Source of the DNA: Kitasatospora cinereorecta
GTDB lineage: Bacteria; Actinomycetota; Actinomycetes; Streptomycetales; Streptomycetaceae
Direction: 5' to 3'
DNA: 64,000 nucleotides
NCBI RefSeq assembly: GCF_024172095.1
Contig: NZ_JAMZDX010000002.1
Location: 124,001-188,000 of the forward strand
Position 1 is the stretch's first letter, and each line of letters begins with the position of its first letter. The notes below the pieces were generated by a model. That model worked only from the letters and a program-made list of their open reading frames with translations. It was not told where the DNA came from and did not search any database. This document shows, one piece after another, positions 38,071 through 46,470 of this stretch. The position numbers and the translations under genes were made by a program.

Positions 38071-39199
38071 CGGGCGCGGCCCCCTCGGAGGAGCGGACCT
38101 TCCGGAGCCCGGTGGCCTCGCCCGATCCGGCGATTCCACTGGCGGCGTCGTCGGCTCCGTCGGCGTCGAGGAGGCCGCCGGCCCCGCGGACCGGCAGGGC
38201 GGCGACGACGGCGGCGCGACTGGCGGTGCCGATGGCGCGGCCCTCGGCGTCGACGGCCACCGCGCGGCCGGCCGGGGAGAGCACCGCGGCGTCCAGCGCG
38301 GTGCGCAGGGTGTCGTGGCCCGGGCGGAAGGCGGGCGCGGGGTGCTGCTCGCCCCGGCCGCGCCAGCGCACCGGCCGACCGGCCTCGTCCAGCTCCAACT
38401 CCCAACCATCGTGGTGGAGTTCGAGTGGCGACAGCGCGACCTCGTCGGCGATGCGCAGGCCCAGTCCGCGCAGCCCGCGGTCCCGGCCCAGGAAGGCGGC
38501 CACGCCCTCGTCCGCGGGGGCGGTCAGCAGGGTGTGCGGGTCGGCGAGCTGGGCGATCTCACCGTGCTTGCGCAGCACCACCACCCGGTCGCCGAGCCGG
38601 ACCGCCTCCTCGATGTCGTGCGTGACGAACAGCACCGTCTTGTTCAACTCGGCTTGCAGCCGCAGCAGTTCCTCCTGCAGCCCGGTACGGACCAGCGGGT
38701 CGACCGCGCTGAACGGCTCGTCCATCAGCAGCACCGGAGGATCGGCCGCCAGCGCCCGGGCCACACCCACCCGCTGCTGCTGGCCGCCGGACAGCTGGGC
38801 CGGATAGCGCCGGGCCAACTCCGGCTCCAGACCGACCAGTTCCAGCAAATCGGCGGCTCGCGCCCGGGCCCGCTTGCGGTCCCAGCCGAGCAGCAGCGGC
38901 ACGGTGGCGATGTTGTCGATCACCCGCCGGTGCGGGAACAGGCCGGCCTGCTGGATCACATAGCCGATGCCCCGGCGCAGCCCGGCCGGCGGCAGGCCGG
39001 CCACGTCGGCGCCGTCCAGCAGCACCCGGCCGGCGGTGGGCTCCACCATCCGGTTGACCATCCGCAGGATGGTGGTCTTGCCGCATCCGGACGGGCCCAC
39101 CAGCACGGTGATCCGGCCGGCCGGGACGTCGAGGTCGAGACCCCCGACGGCGATGGTGCCGTCGGGGTGGCGCTTGGCGGCGCCGTCGAAACTGATCAC
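38060..39199 (-). CDS. Osmoprotectant ABC transporter ATP-binding protein
   Basis: The 379-aa product powers the betaine-type importer. Walker A is GPSGCGKTT (35-43), signature LSGGQQQRVGVARA, Walker B VLLMDEPFSAVDP and the H-loop FVTHDIEEA. The C-terminal 130 residues correspond to a CBS-like regulatory region that in OpuA senses ionic strength, although here it is divergent. It is the first gene of the four-gene operon, so the promoter should lie in 39200-39338. Confidence 0.93.
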   Translation of the reverse strand: MISFDGAAKRHPDGTIAVGGLDLDVPAGRITVLVGPSGCGKTTILRMVNRMVEPTAGRVLLDGADVAGLPPAGLRRGIGYVIQQAGLFPHRRVIDNIATVPLLLGWDRKRARARAADLLELVGLEPELARRYPAQLSGGQQQRVGVARALAADPPVLLMDEPFSAVDPLVRTGLQEELLRLQAELNKTVLFVTHDIEEAVRLGDRVVVLRKHGEIAQLADPHTLLTAPADEGVAAFLGRDRGLRGLGLRIADEVALSPLELHHDGWELELDEAGRPVRWRGRGEQHPAPAFRPGHDTLRTALDAAVLSPAGRAVAVDAEGRAIGTASRAAVVAALPVRGAGGLLDADGADDAASGIAGSGEATGLRKVRSSEGAAPDGR

Positions 39200-39338
39200 T
39201 GGTCAAGGTCCTAGCGGTGGCCGTGCAGAGTATCGAACATTGATCTGAATGGTCGCCAGCCTGGCTTCCCGGTACGACATCGGCGCAAACCTTGATCCTC
39301 CGAACGGCCCCGGGCCGACGGTGGGAGGCCGGCGACGC

Positions 39339-39827
39339 TCACCACTGCTCCGGTCCCTCCACCGCGGTACGGACCAGACCGCCGGCCCGCAACTCGTACC
39401 GCGACATCGCGGCCAGCGGCGGCGAGTACGCGTGCAGGGTGACCGCCGGGCCGTTGGCGGTGTTCCGTACGTCGTGCAGGTACTGCGGCCCGAACGCCCT
39501 GGCCGTGCCGGCCGGCACCCGGCGGACCGCCAGACCGCCGTCCGGACCGGCCAGCGACAGCTCCTCCAGCTCCCCGAGCGCCACCGTGAACGCGCCGCGC
39601 GAACCGCCGTGGTCGTGGAAGCCGGTCGACTGGCCCGGCAGCCAGCTGATCAGCCAGACCTCGTGGTCCTCGGCCAGCCGCAGCCGCTCGTACCAGCGGC
39701 CCTCGGTGTCCAGCCGGACCCGGTGGATCCATTCCTGCGGGGACTCGGCGAGCTCCCGGACGATCGCCCGCAGGGCGTTCGACGAGAGCGGCCGGACGGT
39801 GGGCGGGGGTGCCAGATCAAGGGTCAT
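39339..39827 (-). CDS. Cysteine dioxygenase (type I, cupin)
   Basis: The 162-aa product matches bacterial cysteine dioxygenase, which oxidises cysteine to cysteine sulfinate. The iron ligands are in STGFHDHGGSRGAFTV (HxH) and QYLHDVRNT (His). WLISWLPGQSTGFHDHG is the characteristic block. The ATG at 39827 gives the usual bacterial length near 160-190 residues; the longer upstream frame is discarded. It is a soluble mononuclear iron enzyme in sulfur amino acid breakdown. It is divergent from the sigma factor gene. Confidence 0.88.
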   Translation of the reverse strand: MTLDLAPPPTVRPLSSNALRAIVRELAESPQEWIHRVRLDTEGRWYERLRLAEDHEVWLISWLPGQSTGFHDHGGSRGAFTVALGELEELSLAGPDGGLAVRRVPAGTARAFGPQYLHDVRNTANGPAVTLHAYSPPLAAMSRYELRAGGLVRTAVEGPEQW

Positions 39828-40214
39828 GACGGTCCTCGGGTGTGCCGGACGGGCACCGGACGCAGAGCCGGAAGCGGCCGGAGGCGGCCGCGCGGCACGG
39901 CGCACGGAACGTGGGACGTGGGACGTGGGACGAAGAGGGTCGATCGGGTGGATCAGGCCCCGGGGATCGGCACGGGGCGGGAGGAAAGCGTCAGCGGGCA
40001 CACATGTCGCTCGCCTGGCGTCGCAGATCGACGTGCAGGCGGCAGACCAGGATGGTGCCGGGCTTCATACCCTGATCGTTCACGACGGGGCCGACGGGAG
40101 TCAAGTGACGTCCACCGCTCGGGCGCGGGCCGTTGACCCGGCCGGGCGGGCGTGATCTAGGGTCAGAAGACCGCTCCGCCGGGGCGGCTGGTCACCGATG
40201 GGGGAGTACGGGTG
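39828..40214. other. Divergent intergenic region with a 7-bp triple repeat and a sigma-factor promoter
   Basis: No gene is seen in these 387 bp. Near 39909-39931 ACGTGGG is repeated three times in tandem. TTGACC at 40133-40138 with TAGGGT at 40158-40163 (19-bp spacing, or CTAGGG with 18) is a plausible promoter for the sigma factor gene at 40215. Confidence 0.45.
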
Positions 40215-41087
40215 ATGGAACGGAACGAGCTGCTGGCCGAGCGCTTCGAGGCGGAACGCGGACAGCTGCGCGCGGTCGCGTACCGGATGCTGGGATCGCT
40301 GAGCGAGGCCGAGGACGCCGTCCAGGAGGCCTGGTTCCGGCTGGACCGCGCCGACACCACCGAGGTGCGCAACCTCGCCGCCTGGCTGACCACCGTCGTC
40401 GGCCGGGTCTGCCTCGACATGCTGCGCACCCGCACCTCGCGGCGCGAGGACCCGCTCGAACCGGTGGTCGGCCATGTACCCGAGCCGGTGATCAGCAACC
40501 CGGACGGCGTCGACCCCGAACAGGAGGCGCTGCTCGCCGACTCGGTCGGCCTCGCCCTGCTGGTCGTCCTCGACACCCTCGCCCCGGCCGAGCGACTCGC
40601 CTTCGTGCTGCACGACATGTTCGCCGTCCCGTTCGAGGACATCGCGCCGATCGTCGACAAGTCCCCCGCCGCCACCCGCCAGCTCGCCAGCCGCGCCCGC
40701 CGGAGGGTCCAGGGCGTCGAGGTGCCGGACGGCGACCTGGCCCGCCAGGCCGAAGTGGTGGACGCCTTCCTGGCAGCAGCCCGCGGCGGCGAGTTCGACG
40801 CCCTGGTCGCGCTCCTCGACCCCGACGTGGTGCTGCGCGTGGACACCGGCGTGACCAGCATGCTCCGCGGCGCGGCGCTGGTCGCCAACCAGGCGCTGAT
40901 GTTCCGCCAGGGGGCGCTGCTGTCCCGGCGGGTGCTGGTCAACGGCCTGCCGGGCATGGTGGCCCTGCCGGAGCACGGCCCGGCCAGGTCGGTGATGGGC
41001 CTGACCATCCGGGACGGGCGGATCGTCGAGATCTACATCCTCGCCGACCCGGAGCGGCTCGCGACGCTGGACCTGTCGAAGCTCTGA
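40215..41087 (+). CDS. ECF41-type RNA polymerase sigma factor (SigJ-like)
   Basis: The 290-aa product has sigma region 2 (RAVAYRMLGSLSEAEDAVQEAWFRL), region 4 (LAPAERLAFVLHDMFAVPFEDIAPIVDKSPAATRQLASRAR) and a C-terminal SnoaL-like domain of about 110 residues, the hallmark of ECF41. The linker HVPEPV corresponds to the WLPEPV-type motif and the end ILADPERL to the NPxKL motif that regulates activity. There is no anti-sigma gene next to it, as usual for ECF41. Cognate oxidoreductase or carboxymuconolactone-decarboxylase genes, normally adjacent, are not seen here. ATG 40215 preferred over GTG 40212 because of spacing from GGGGGAG. Confidence 0.9.
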   Translation: MERNELLAERFEAERGQLRAVAYRMLGSLSEAEDAVQEAWFRLDRADTTEVRNLAAWLTTVVGRVCLDMLRTRTSRREDPLEPVVGHVPEPVISNPDGVDPEQEALLADSVGLALLVVLDTLAPAERLAFVLHDMFAVPFEDIAPIVDKSPAATRQLASRARRRVQGVEVPDGDLARQAEVVDAFLAAARGGEFDALVALLDPDVVLRVDTGVTSMLRGAALVANQALMFRQGALLSRRVLVNGLPGMVALPEHGPARSVMGLTIRDGRIVEIYILADPERLATLDLSKL

Positions 41088-41123
41088 GTCCCGCCGGTGG
41101 CTCGGGGCCGCAGCGGGAACGCG

Positions 41124-41159
41124 ACCGGCCCGTCCTCCGGTGCGGGAGGACGGGCCGGT
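41124..41159. terminator. Bidirectional terminator
   Basis: ACCGGCCCGTCCTCC at 41124-41138 is perfectly complementary to GGAGGACGGGCCGGT at 41145-41159, with a six-base loop. It separates the sigma factor gene from the converging lipoprotein gene. A short GCGGGTGGGACA direct repeat follows at about 41160-41190. Confidence 0.85.
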
Positions 41160-41192
41160 GCGGGTGGGACAGCGGGTGGGACAGCGGGTGGG

Positions 41193-41390
41193 TCAGTTGT
41201 CCTTGGTGGCGTCGTCGTCCGCCTGGGCGGCGGCGCTCTCGGCGCCGTCCACCGCCTGCTGCATCTGCTGGACCTGCGCGTCGTCCGGCTTGGCCGGGGC
41301 CGCGCCGCTGCCGCTCGGGCCGCAGGCGGTCAGCAGGGCGGCCGCGGCGATCGCGAGGACCGCGGCGCCGGCGGCAGTCCGGCGGATCAC
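41193..41390 (-). CDS. Small lipoprotein, 65 aa
   Basis: The GTG at 41390 overlaps the stop of the upstream secreted-protein gene (GTGA), so the two are co-translated. The product has a signal with lipobox LLTACGPSG and a short acidic mature part containing VQQMQQAVDGAESAAAQADDD, likely helical. It would be a surface-anchored lipoprotein. A longer start upstream exists but adds a non-signal-like extension. No family is recognised; position suggests it works with the 133-aa protein. Confidence 0.72.
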   Translation of the reverse strand: MIRRTAAGAAVLAIAAAALLTACGPSGSGAAPAKPDDAQVQQMQQAVDGAESAAAQADDDATKDN

Positions 41391-41788
41391 TTGCCGGACC
41401 CGGTGGACTGGCCCTGCGCGGCGCACCAGGTGGCGACCGCCTTCAGGTCGTTCTGGCGGGTCTGCAGGGTGGTGACCAGGCTCTTGCGGAAGGTCAGCCG
41501 GTCGTTGAGGTACGTCTGGATCTCGGTGTGGCCGGCCGTCTTGGCGTTGGTGACGCGCTGCTCGAGGCGGGCGACCGAGCCCACCACGGTGGCGTCGCCG
41601 CCCAGGCGGTCGAGGGCCTTGCCGACGTGCTCCTGGGTCTTCGGCAGGCGCTTGCAGATCGCCTTGGCGCCGTCCCCGGTCGGGGTGGGCTTGGCGCTGG
41701 GGCTCGCCGCCTGGGCGGGAGCGGCGGCGAGCAGCGAGCCCGCCAGGACGAGGACGCCGAGGGCGGCGGCCTTGCGGTTCTTGAGCAT
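41387..41788 (-). CDS. Secreted hypothetical protein
   Basis: The 133-aa product has a clear Sec signal (MLKNRKAAALGVLVLAGSLL, AAAPAQAASP cleavage). The mature part is helical, with KTQEHVGKALDRLGGD and LEQRVTNAKTAGHTEIQTYL, and holds two cysteines (AICKRL, TWCAAQ) that could form one disulfide. AGAAGGGGAACCC precedes the ATG. It lies 112 bp after the kinase gene of an OmpR-type two-component system on the same strand, so it may be a target or sensor partner of that system. No known family. Confidence 0.78.
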   Translation of the reverse strand: MLKNRKAAALGVLVLAGSLLAAAPAQAASPSAKPTPTGDGAKAICKRLPKTQEHVGKALDRLGGDATVVGSVARLEQRVTNAKTAGHTEIQTYLNDRLTFRKSLVTTLQTRQNDLKAVATWCAAQGQSTGSGK

Positions 41789-41900
41789 GGGTTCCCCTTC
41801 TCCGATGCCGGTCGGTCGGCTCGGGACCGACCGGACAGGAATGTAGGGACCCTTCTTGTGGATTCCCTGTGATCCGGCGGAGATCTTCGGAGCTTCCGGT

Positions 41901-43343
41901 TCAGCGGCCGGAGATCCAGTCCCGGCGGGCCGGCAGTTCGACGGTCGGAGCGTCCGGTCGGGGCAGCGGCAGCCGGACCTCCAGCCGGCACCCGGGTCCG
42001 TCCGGCACCGCCAGGGCCTGCACCGATCCCCGGTGCAGCGCCGCCTGCTGGGCGACCAGGGTGAGGCCGAGGCCGGATCCGGGGCTGCCGGGACGGTGGT
42101 GGAAGCGCTGGAACACCGCCTCCCGTTCGGCCGGCGGAATGCCGGGGCCGGCGTCGTCCACGGTCAGGACGGCGGACGCGCCCTCCGCGCGCAGCCGTAC
42201 GGTGATCCGGGCGGGCCGGTCGGCGGTGCGGCCGTGCACGGCGGCGTTGCCGAGCAGGTTGGCCAGCATGATCCGCAGGCCGGAGTCCCAGCCGAAGACC
42301 CGCAGCTCGGCCGGGACGTCCGCCACGACCGCCGCCTCCGGGTGGCGCCGGGCGGCCTCGGTGACCGCCGCGTCGACCAGTTCCGCGAGGTCCACCGACC
42401 CGAACGCCGACACCTCGACCAGGTCGCCGCGGGCCAGCGCCGCCAGCGCGGTGAGCAGGTCCAGCATCCGGGTGTGGTCCTCGCGCAGCTCCCGGACCAC
42501 GTCGGCGTGCTCGTCCGGCGGCAGGTCGGGATGGGCGGCGAGCACGTCCAGGTTGGTGCGCAGGCTCATCATCGGGGTGCGCAGCTCGTGCGAGGCGGCC
42601 GAGGAGAAAGATCGCGCGGTGTCCAGCGCCTGGGCGGTTCGGGCGGCCTGCTCGTCGTAGCGGGAGAGCAGCAGGGCGATGGCACCCGCCAGTTCGTCCA
42701 CCTCGGTGGTGCCCGTCCGGCCGTGGGCGAAGGCGGCGGCGCCGGCCCGCGGGTCCAGTTCGGCCGCCCGGCGGCTGAGCCGGCGCAGCGAGACGGTGGC
42801 CCGCTCGGCCAGCCCGAAGGCGATCAGCCCGGAGATCGGCGCGGCCACCAGCGCGACCAGCAGCACCCGGCGCCGGACGGTCTTGGCCTCGGCCTCCGCC
42901 TCCGCGGACGGGGCGACCACCCAGAGCGTGCCGGTGGCCGATCCGCTGTCCACCCGGACGGCCAGCACCCGCCAGGCCTCGCCCTTCTCCCGGACGGTCA
43001 CCGGACCGCCGGGCGCGGCCGGCAGCAGCGTCGGATCGGCCGGCTGCGGGCCGACCGCCAGCAGCACCGTGCCGTCCTGCGACGCCACCCGGACCCCGGC
43101 GTCCAGGGCCGAGTCGACCACCTTGCGCTGCTGGTTCTGCTCGACCTTGGGCCGCCCGCGGTTGTCCGCCGACAGCAGCGACCGGACGTTCGGCAGCACC
43201 GCGGCCGCCCGGTCGTTCAGCCGGGAGTCCTGGTGGCCGCGCAGATCGGCGTCGACCAGCGGGAGCAGCAGCAGCCCGGCCGCCACCACCAGCAGCGGCA
43301 CCAGCACGGCGGCCGACAGCGCGATCCGGGTGGAGAGCTTCAC
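41901..43343 (-). CDS. Sensor histidine kinase, OmpR-type partner
   Basis: The 480-aa protein has a first membrane helix (AAVLVPLLVVAAGLLLLPLV), an extracytoplasmic sensor (about 33-155), a second helix (LLVALVAAPISGLIAFGLA), a HAMP region, HisKA with FSSAASHELRTP (His252) and a HATPase domain with LANLLGNAAVHG, VDDAGPGIP and GSGLGLTLV. GTG 43343 overlaps the response-regulator stop (GTGA). The pair signals to the regulator at 43340-44119. The sensed stimulus is unknown. Confidence 0.9.
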   Translation of the reverse strand: MKLSTRIALSAAVLVPLLVVAAGLLLLPLVDADLRGHQDSRLNDRAAAVLPNVRSLLSADNRGRPKVEQNQQRKVVDSALDAGVRVASQDGTVLLAVGPQPADPTLLPAAPGGPVTVREKGEAWRVLAVRVDSGSATGTLWVVAPSAEAEAEAKTVRRRVLLVALVAAPISGLIAFGLAERATVSLRRLSRRAAELDPRAGAAAFAHGRTGTTEVDELAGAIALLLSRYDEQAARTAQALDTARSFSSAASHELRTPMMSLRTNLDVLAAHPDLPPDEHADVVRELREDHTRMLDLLTALAALARGDLVEVSAFGSVDLAELVDAAVTEAARRHPEAAVVADVPAELRVFGWDSGLRIMLANLLGNAAVHGRTADRPARITVRLRAEGASAVLTVDDAGPGIPPAEREAVFQRFHHRPGSPGSGLGLTLVAQQAALHRGSVQALAVPDGPGCRLEVRLPLPRPDAPTVELPARRDWISGR

Positions 43344-44119
43344 CGGGACCCCTCCCCGGCGTCCGGGGCCGGCCGCGGGCCCTGCGGCGGGTCCTGCGGT
43401 TGGCCCTGCAGCGGGTCCTGCGGCGGGTCCGGCAGCCGCAGTACGAAGCCCACCCCGCGCACGGTGTGGATCAGCCGCGGCCGGCCGCCCGCCTCCAGCT
43501 TGCGACGCAGATAGCTGATGAAGGTGTCCACGGCGTCGCTGCGCACGTCGAAGTCGTAGCCCCAGACCCGGTCCAGCAGCAGCTCCCGGGACTGCACGAT
43601 GCCGGGGTTCCGGGCCAGCTGGGTGAGCAGCTCGAACTCCCGCCGGGTCAGGTGCAGCTCGACGCCGTCCCGGGTCGCCCGGCGGGTCGCCGGCTCGATG
43701 GCCAGCGGACCGACCAGCAGCCGGTCGGACGGCTGCGGCGGACGGCGGCGCAGCAGCGCGTGCAGCCGCAGCACCAGCTCCTCCAGGGCGAACGGCTTCA
43801 CCAGGTAGTCGTCCGCCCCGGCCTGCAGCCCCGCCACCCGGTCCGCCAGCTCGTCCAGCGCGGAGAGCATCAGCACCGGGGTCTCGTCCCCCCGCGCCCG
43901 CAGCGTCCGGCAGACCTCGGTGCCGGTGATGCCCGGCATCGACACGTCCAGCACCAGCACGTCCGGCGGCGCGGCGGCCAACCGGGCCAGCGCCGACGCG
44001 CCGTCCTCCGCCACCTCCACCGCGAACCCGCTCAGCCGCAGCCCGCGCTCCAGCGAACGGCGGATCGCGGCATCGTCGTCCACCACCAGCACCCGGCCGG
44101 TGTGCCCGCTTCCGTTCAT
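43340..44119 (-). CDS. OmpR/PhoB-family response regulator
   Basis: The 259-aa product has a receiver domain with VLVVDDDAAIR and Asp58 in VLVLDVSMPG, Lys in DYLVKPF, and a winged-helix effector with LTRREFELLTQLARNPG and DTFISYLRRKLE. The C-terminal 30 residues are a Pro/Gln/Asp repeat (DPPQDPLQGQPQDPPQG), encoded by GC-rich near-repeats, which is unusual and probably disordered. ATG 44119 gives the standard start of the receiver. It is the first gene of the operon with its kinase and two small exported proteins. Confidence 0.9.
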   Translation of the reverse strand: MNGSGHTGRVLVVDDDAAIRRSLERGLRLSGFAVEVAEDGASALARLAAAPPDVLVLDVSMPGITGTEVCRTLRARGDETPVLMLSALDELADRVAGLQAGADDYLVKPFALEELVLRLHALLRRRPPQPSDRLLVGPLAIEPATRRATRDGVELHLTRREFELLTQLARNPGIVQSRELLLDRVWGYDFDVRSDAVDTFISYLRRKLEAGGRPRLIHTVRGVGFVLRLPDPPQDPLQGQPQDPPQGPRPAPDAGEGSR

Positions 44120-44367
44120 GCGGCAGACCCTCTCATGCCGTCCCCGGCGGGCGAAGCCCCGGGGCGCGACGGGTGCCTGTCCTCTCCGCGTGCGGGCCTG
44201 CCCTTGCCGCGCAGGTACTGGTCGAGACGGCCCGGGCGACGGGTACTCAGGTCGGCTGAGGCGCCCTGCGGTTCGGACGGCCGGAACCGGGCGGGTGGCG
44301 GCGGCGTCCCACCCGGCGTGGGGCGGATGCGGATTCGCCCAGGACATCCAAGGGCAGGACAACGGGT

Positions 44368-44634
44368 ATGAGTGTCATCAGCTGGATCCTCCTCGGCCTG
44401 GTCGCCGGGGCCATCGCGAAGTTCCTGCTGCCCGGCCGGGACCCGGGCGGTCTGATCATCACCACGCTGATCGGCATCGCCGGATCGTTCGTCGGCGGCT
44501 GGCTGGCCTCCAAGGTGCTGCACAAGTCCATCTCCGCCCACTTCTTCGACCCCGCGACCTGGATCTCCGCGATCGCCGGCGCCCTGGTCCTCCTGATCGC
44601 CTACCGGATCGTCTTCGGTAACTCCAGGAACTGA
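44368..44634 (+). CDS. GlsB/YeaQ/YmgE family membrane protein
   Basis: The 88-aa product has three membrane helices: SWILLGLVAGAIAKFLLPG, GLIITTLIGIAGSFVGGWLA and WISAIAGALVLLIAYRI. The PGRDPGGLIITTLIGIAGS motif is diagnostic of this stress-related (formerly transglycosylase-associated) family. Family members are induced in stationary phase or by osmotic and acid stress in other bacteria. It is a monocistronic gene, divergent from the two-component operon. Confidence 0.93.
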   Translation: MSVISWILLGLVAGAIAKFLLPGRDPGGLIITTLIGIAGSFVGGWLASKVLHKSISAHFFDPATWISAIAGALVLLIAYRIVFGNSRN

Positions 44635-44684
44635 CCGCGCCCGCCGGCGGCCGTCGGCGGCGGACGTGACGCGACAGCGGCGGG

Positions 44685-44713
44685 CCGCCCGAGGAGTACG
44701 TCTCCGCGGGCGG
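44685..44713. terminator. Hairpin terminator between convergent genes
   Basis: CCGCCCGAGGAG at 44685-44696 pairs with CTCCGCGGGCGG at 44702-44713 with one mismatch. It lies between the GlsB-like gene and the ADP-ribosylglycohydrolase gene. Confidence 0.7.
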
Positions 44714-44738
44714 TCCGCCGCCGTGCCGTACGGGCCGT

Positions 44739-45692
44739 TCAGGCCGTAGTCCTCGCAGCTGGGGGAGTCCCGGTGGGCGTCGAGGGCGTGGCCGTCCAGG
44801 TCGGGAGGGGCTCGCAGGCTGCCAGCCAACCCGGCTCCACCTGGGCCAGACCCGTGCGCGCGGCCACCACGCCGCCGGCGATCGCGCAGGTGGTGTCCAT
44901 GTCGCCCCAACCGCCGAGGGTCACCCACAGCGCCTCGGGCAGCGAGTCCAGGGCCCCGGCCGCGCACCACAGCGCGAACGGCACGGTGTCCGGCGCCGAG
45001 ACCAGGTAGCCGGACCCCAGCACGACCGCCGCATGCCGCACGCTCGTACCCGCCGGCAGCCCGGCCGCGATCCGCACGCCCGACCGCACGTCGCTCTCCG
45101 GCAGCCGCTCGGCGACCGCGGTGAGGAACGCCGCCCGCTCCGGGGCCGCGCCGCCCCGGCTGCGTACGGCCAGCGCCGCCGCCAGCGCAACGGCGACCGC
45201 GCCGGCCGCCGCCTCCGGATGGAAGTGCGTGGCAGCGGCGGAGAGGGCGGCCTGCTCGGCGGCCCGGTCGAGGTCGTCCGCGAACCAGGCGCCGAGCGGC
45301 GCCACCCGCATCGCGGCACCGTTGCCGTGCGAGCCCTGGCCGCCGAACATCCCGGACGTGACCGCCCGCCAGTCCTCGCCCCGGTGGATCCGCCGCAGCA
45401 CCTGATGCATCGACGGACCGTACTTGCGCGCCGGATCCGCCGTGTACGCCGCCGCGAACTCCCGCGCCAGCCCGTCCTGGTCGACCCGGCCGTGGCGGCG
45501 CAGGTGGTCGACCAGGACCAGGGCCATCGCGGTGTCGTCCGTCCACCCCCACGGGGCGCGGCGGGGGATACGGGCCACATACTCCGCCGACGCCTCGTCC
45601 ACCCGCGGGTGGAACCAGCGGTCGCCGAAGGCATCGCCGAGGGCGAGGCCCTGCAGGCTGTCCAGGGCCGGGGTGGGCGTGGGGACCGGCAT
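44739..45692 (-). CDS. ADP-ribosylglycohydrolase family protein
   Basis: The 317-aa product has the DraG/ARH fold signatures: GLALGDAFGDRW at the N-terminus, GWTDDTAMALVLVDH (first metal-binding Asp pair), GSHGNGAAMRVAPLG and GGWGDMDTTCAIAGGVVA (second metal-binding Asp/Asp/Thr). It removes ADP-ribose from protein or nucleic acid targets with help of two magnesium ions. The ATG at 45692 follows CTGGAGTACGAC. Partner ADP-ribosyltransferases are not seen nearby. Confidence 0.92.
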   Translation of the reverse strand: MPVPTPTPALDSLQGLALGDAFGDRWFHPRVDEASAEYVARIPRRAPWGWTDDTAMALVLVDHLRRHGRVDQDGLAREFAAAYTADPARKYGPSMHQVLRRIHRGEDWRAVTSGMFGGQGSHGNGAAMRVAPLGAWFADDLDRAAEQAALSAAATHFHPEAAAGAVAVALAAALAVRSRGGAAPERAAFLTAVAERLPESDVRSGVRIAAGLPAGTSVRHAAVVLGSGYLVSAPDTVPFALWCAAGALDSLPEALWVTLGGWGDMDTTCAIAGGVVAARTGLAQVEPGWLAACEPLPTWTATPSTPTGTPPAARTTA

Positions 45693-45834
45693 GTCGTACT
45701 CCAGGTGAGAATGACTTCTCCCCGGATTCTCCCGCCGGGCCACCGTCCGACGCGAGGGAATTAGCCGCGCCGGCCTCGTTCCACGATCGGCCTCCGGCAG
45801 GCGCGCGTGGCTCCGGCGGCTCTGCCGGTTCCGG

Positions 45835-46422
45835 TCAGGCGGTGCGGAGGCCGTGGAGGAGGAGGGACCAGACGGCATCGAAGTCCTGGTCGGCGCGCGG
45901 GCCGCTCCACTCGGCGGAGTGGACCGGGTCGTGGAAGTGAGCGGTCGCCTGGAAGACGGCGCGGGCGGCCGTGCCGACGTGGGTGGGGCGGAACTCGCCC
46001 TGGTGGATGCCGTCCTGGATGATCACCGCGATCTGGCCGGTCAGCGTCTCCAGATGGGCGTCCACGGTGCTGCTCAGCTCGCCGACCAGGGTGAGGTAGG
46101 TGGCGAACAGCTCCGGGTCCTCCAGCGCCTTGCGGCGCTTGGCGGCGAACAGGGTGGCCAGCCAGCGGTGCAGCCGCTCCGGCGCGGGGCCGCGCTCGAC
46201 GGTGATCGCGGCCAGCGCCTCGTGCGCCTGGTCCAGCCAGCGCTGGGTCACCGCCTCGCGCAGCGCGGCCTTGCTGGGGAAGTGACGGTAGACGCTGCCG
46301 TGGCTCACGCCGAGGGCGCGGGCGATGTCCACCACGGTGGCCTTGGCCGGCCCGTACCTCCGCAGGACGTCCTCGGCCGCGGTCAGGATCTGCTCGGGGG
46401 TGAGGGTGCTGTCCGTGGTCAC
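45835..46422 (-). CDS. TetR-family transcriptional regulator
   Basis: The 195-aa product has an N-terminal helix-turn-helix (ILTAAEDVLRRYG, VVDIARALGVSHGSVYRHFPSKAALREAVT) and an all-helical ligand-binding half. It lies 48 bp downstream of the aldo/keto reductase gene on the same strand. The palindrome at 47583-47614 upstream of that gene is its likely operator, making the two genes an autoregulated operon. GTG start at 46422. Confidence 0.92.
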   Translation of the reverse strand: MTTDSTLTPEQILTAAEDVLRRYGPAKATVVDIARALGVSHGSVYRHFPSKAALREAVTQRWLDQAHEALAAITVERGPAPERLHRWLATLFAAKRRKALEDPELFATYLTLVGELSSTVDAHLETLTGQIAVIIQDGIHQGEFRPTHVGTAARAVFQATAHFHDPVHSAEWSGPRADQDFDAVWSLLLHGLRTA

Positions 46423-46470
46423 GGCGGGACGTCCTTCGGTGCTGGGTCGGTGGTGCCGGCCGGGGGCAGC

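Noticed and set aside
44241..44246. GGGTAC as a stress sigma-B type -10 before the GlsB-like gene
   Set aside because: No GTTT -35 lies at the proper distance, so the call would rest on six bases.
45835..46422. The TetR regulator as the PaaR repressor of the paa operon
   Set aside because: It is coupled to an aldo/keto reductase whose palindrome differs entirely from the paa operator.
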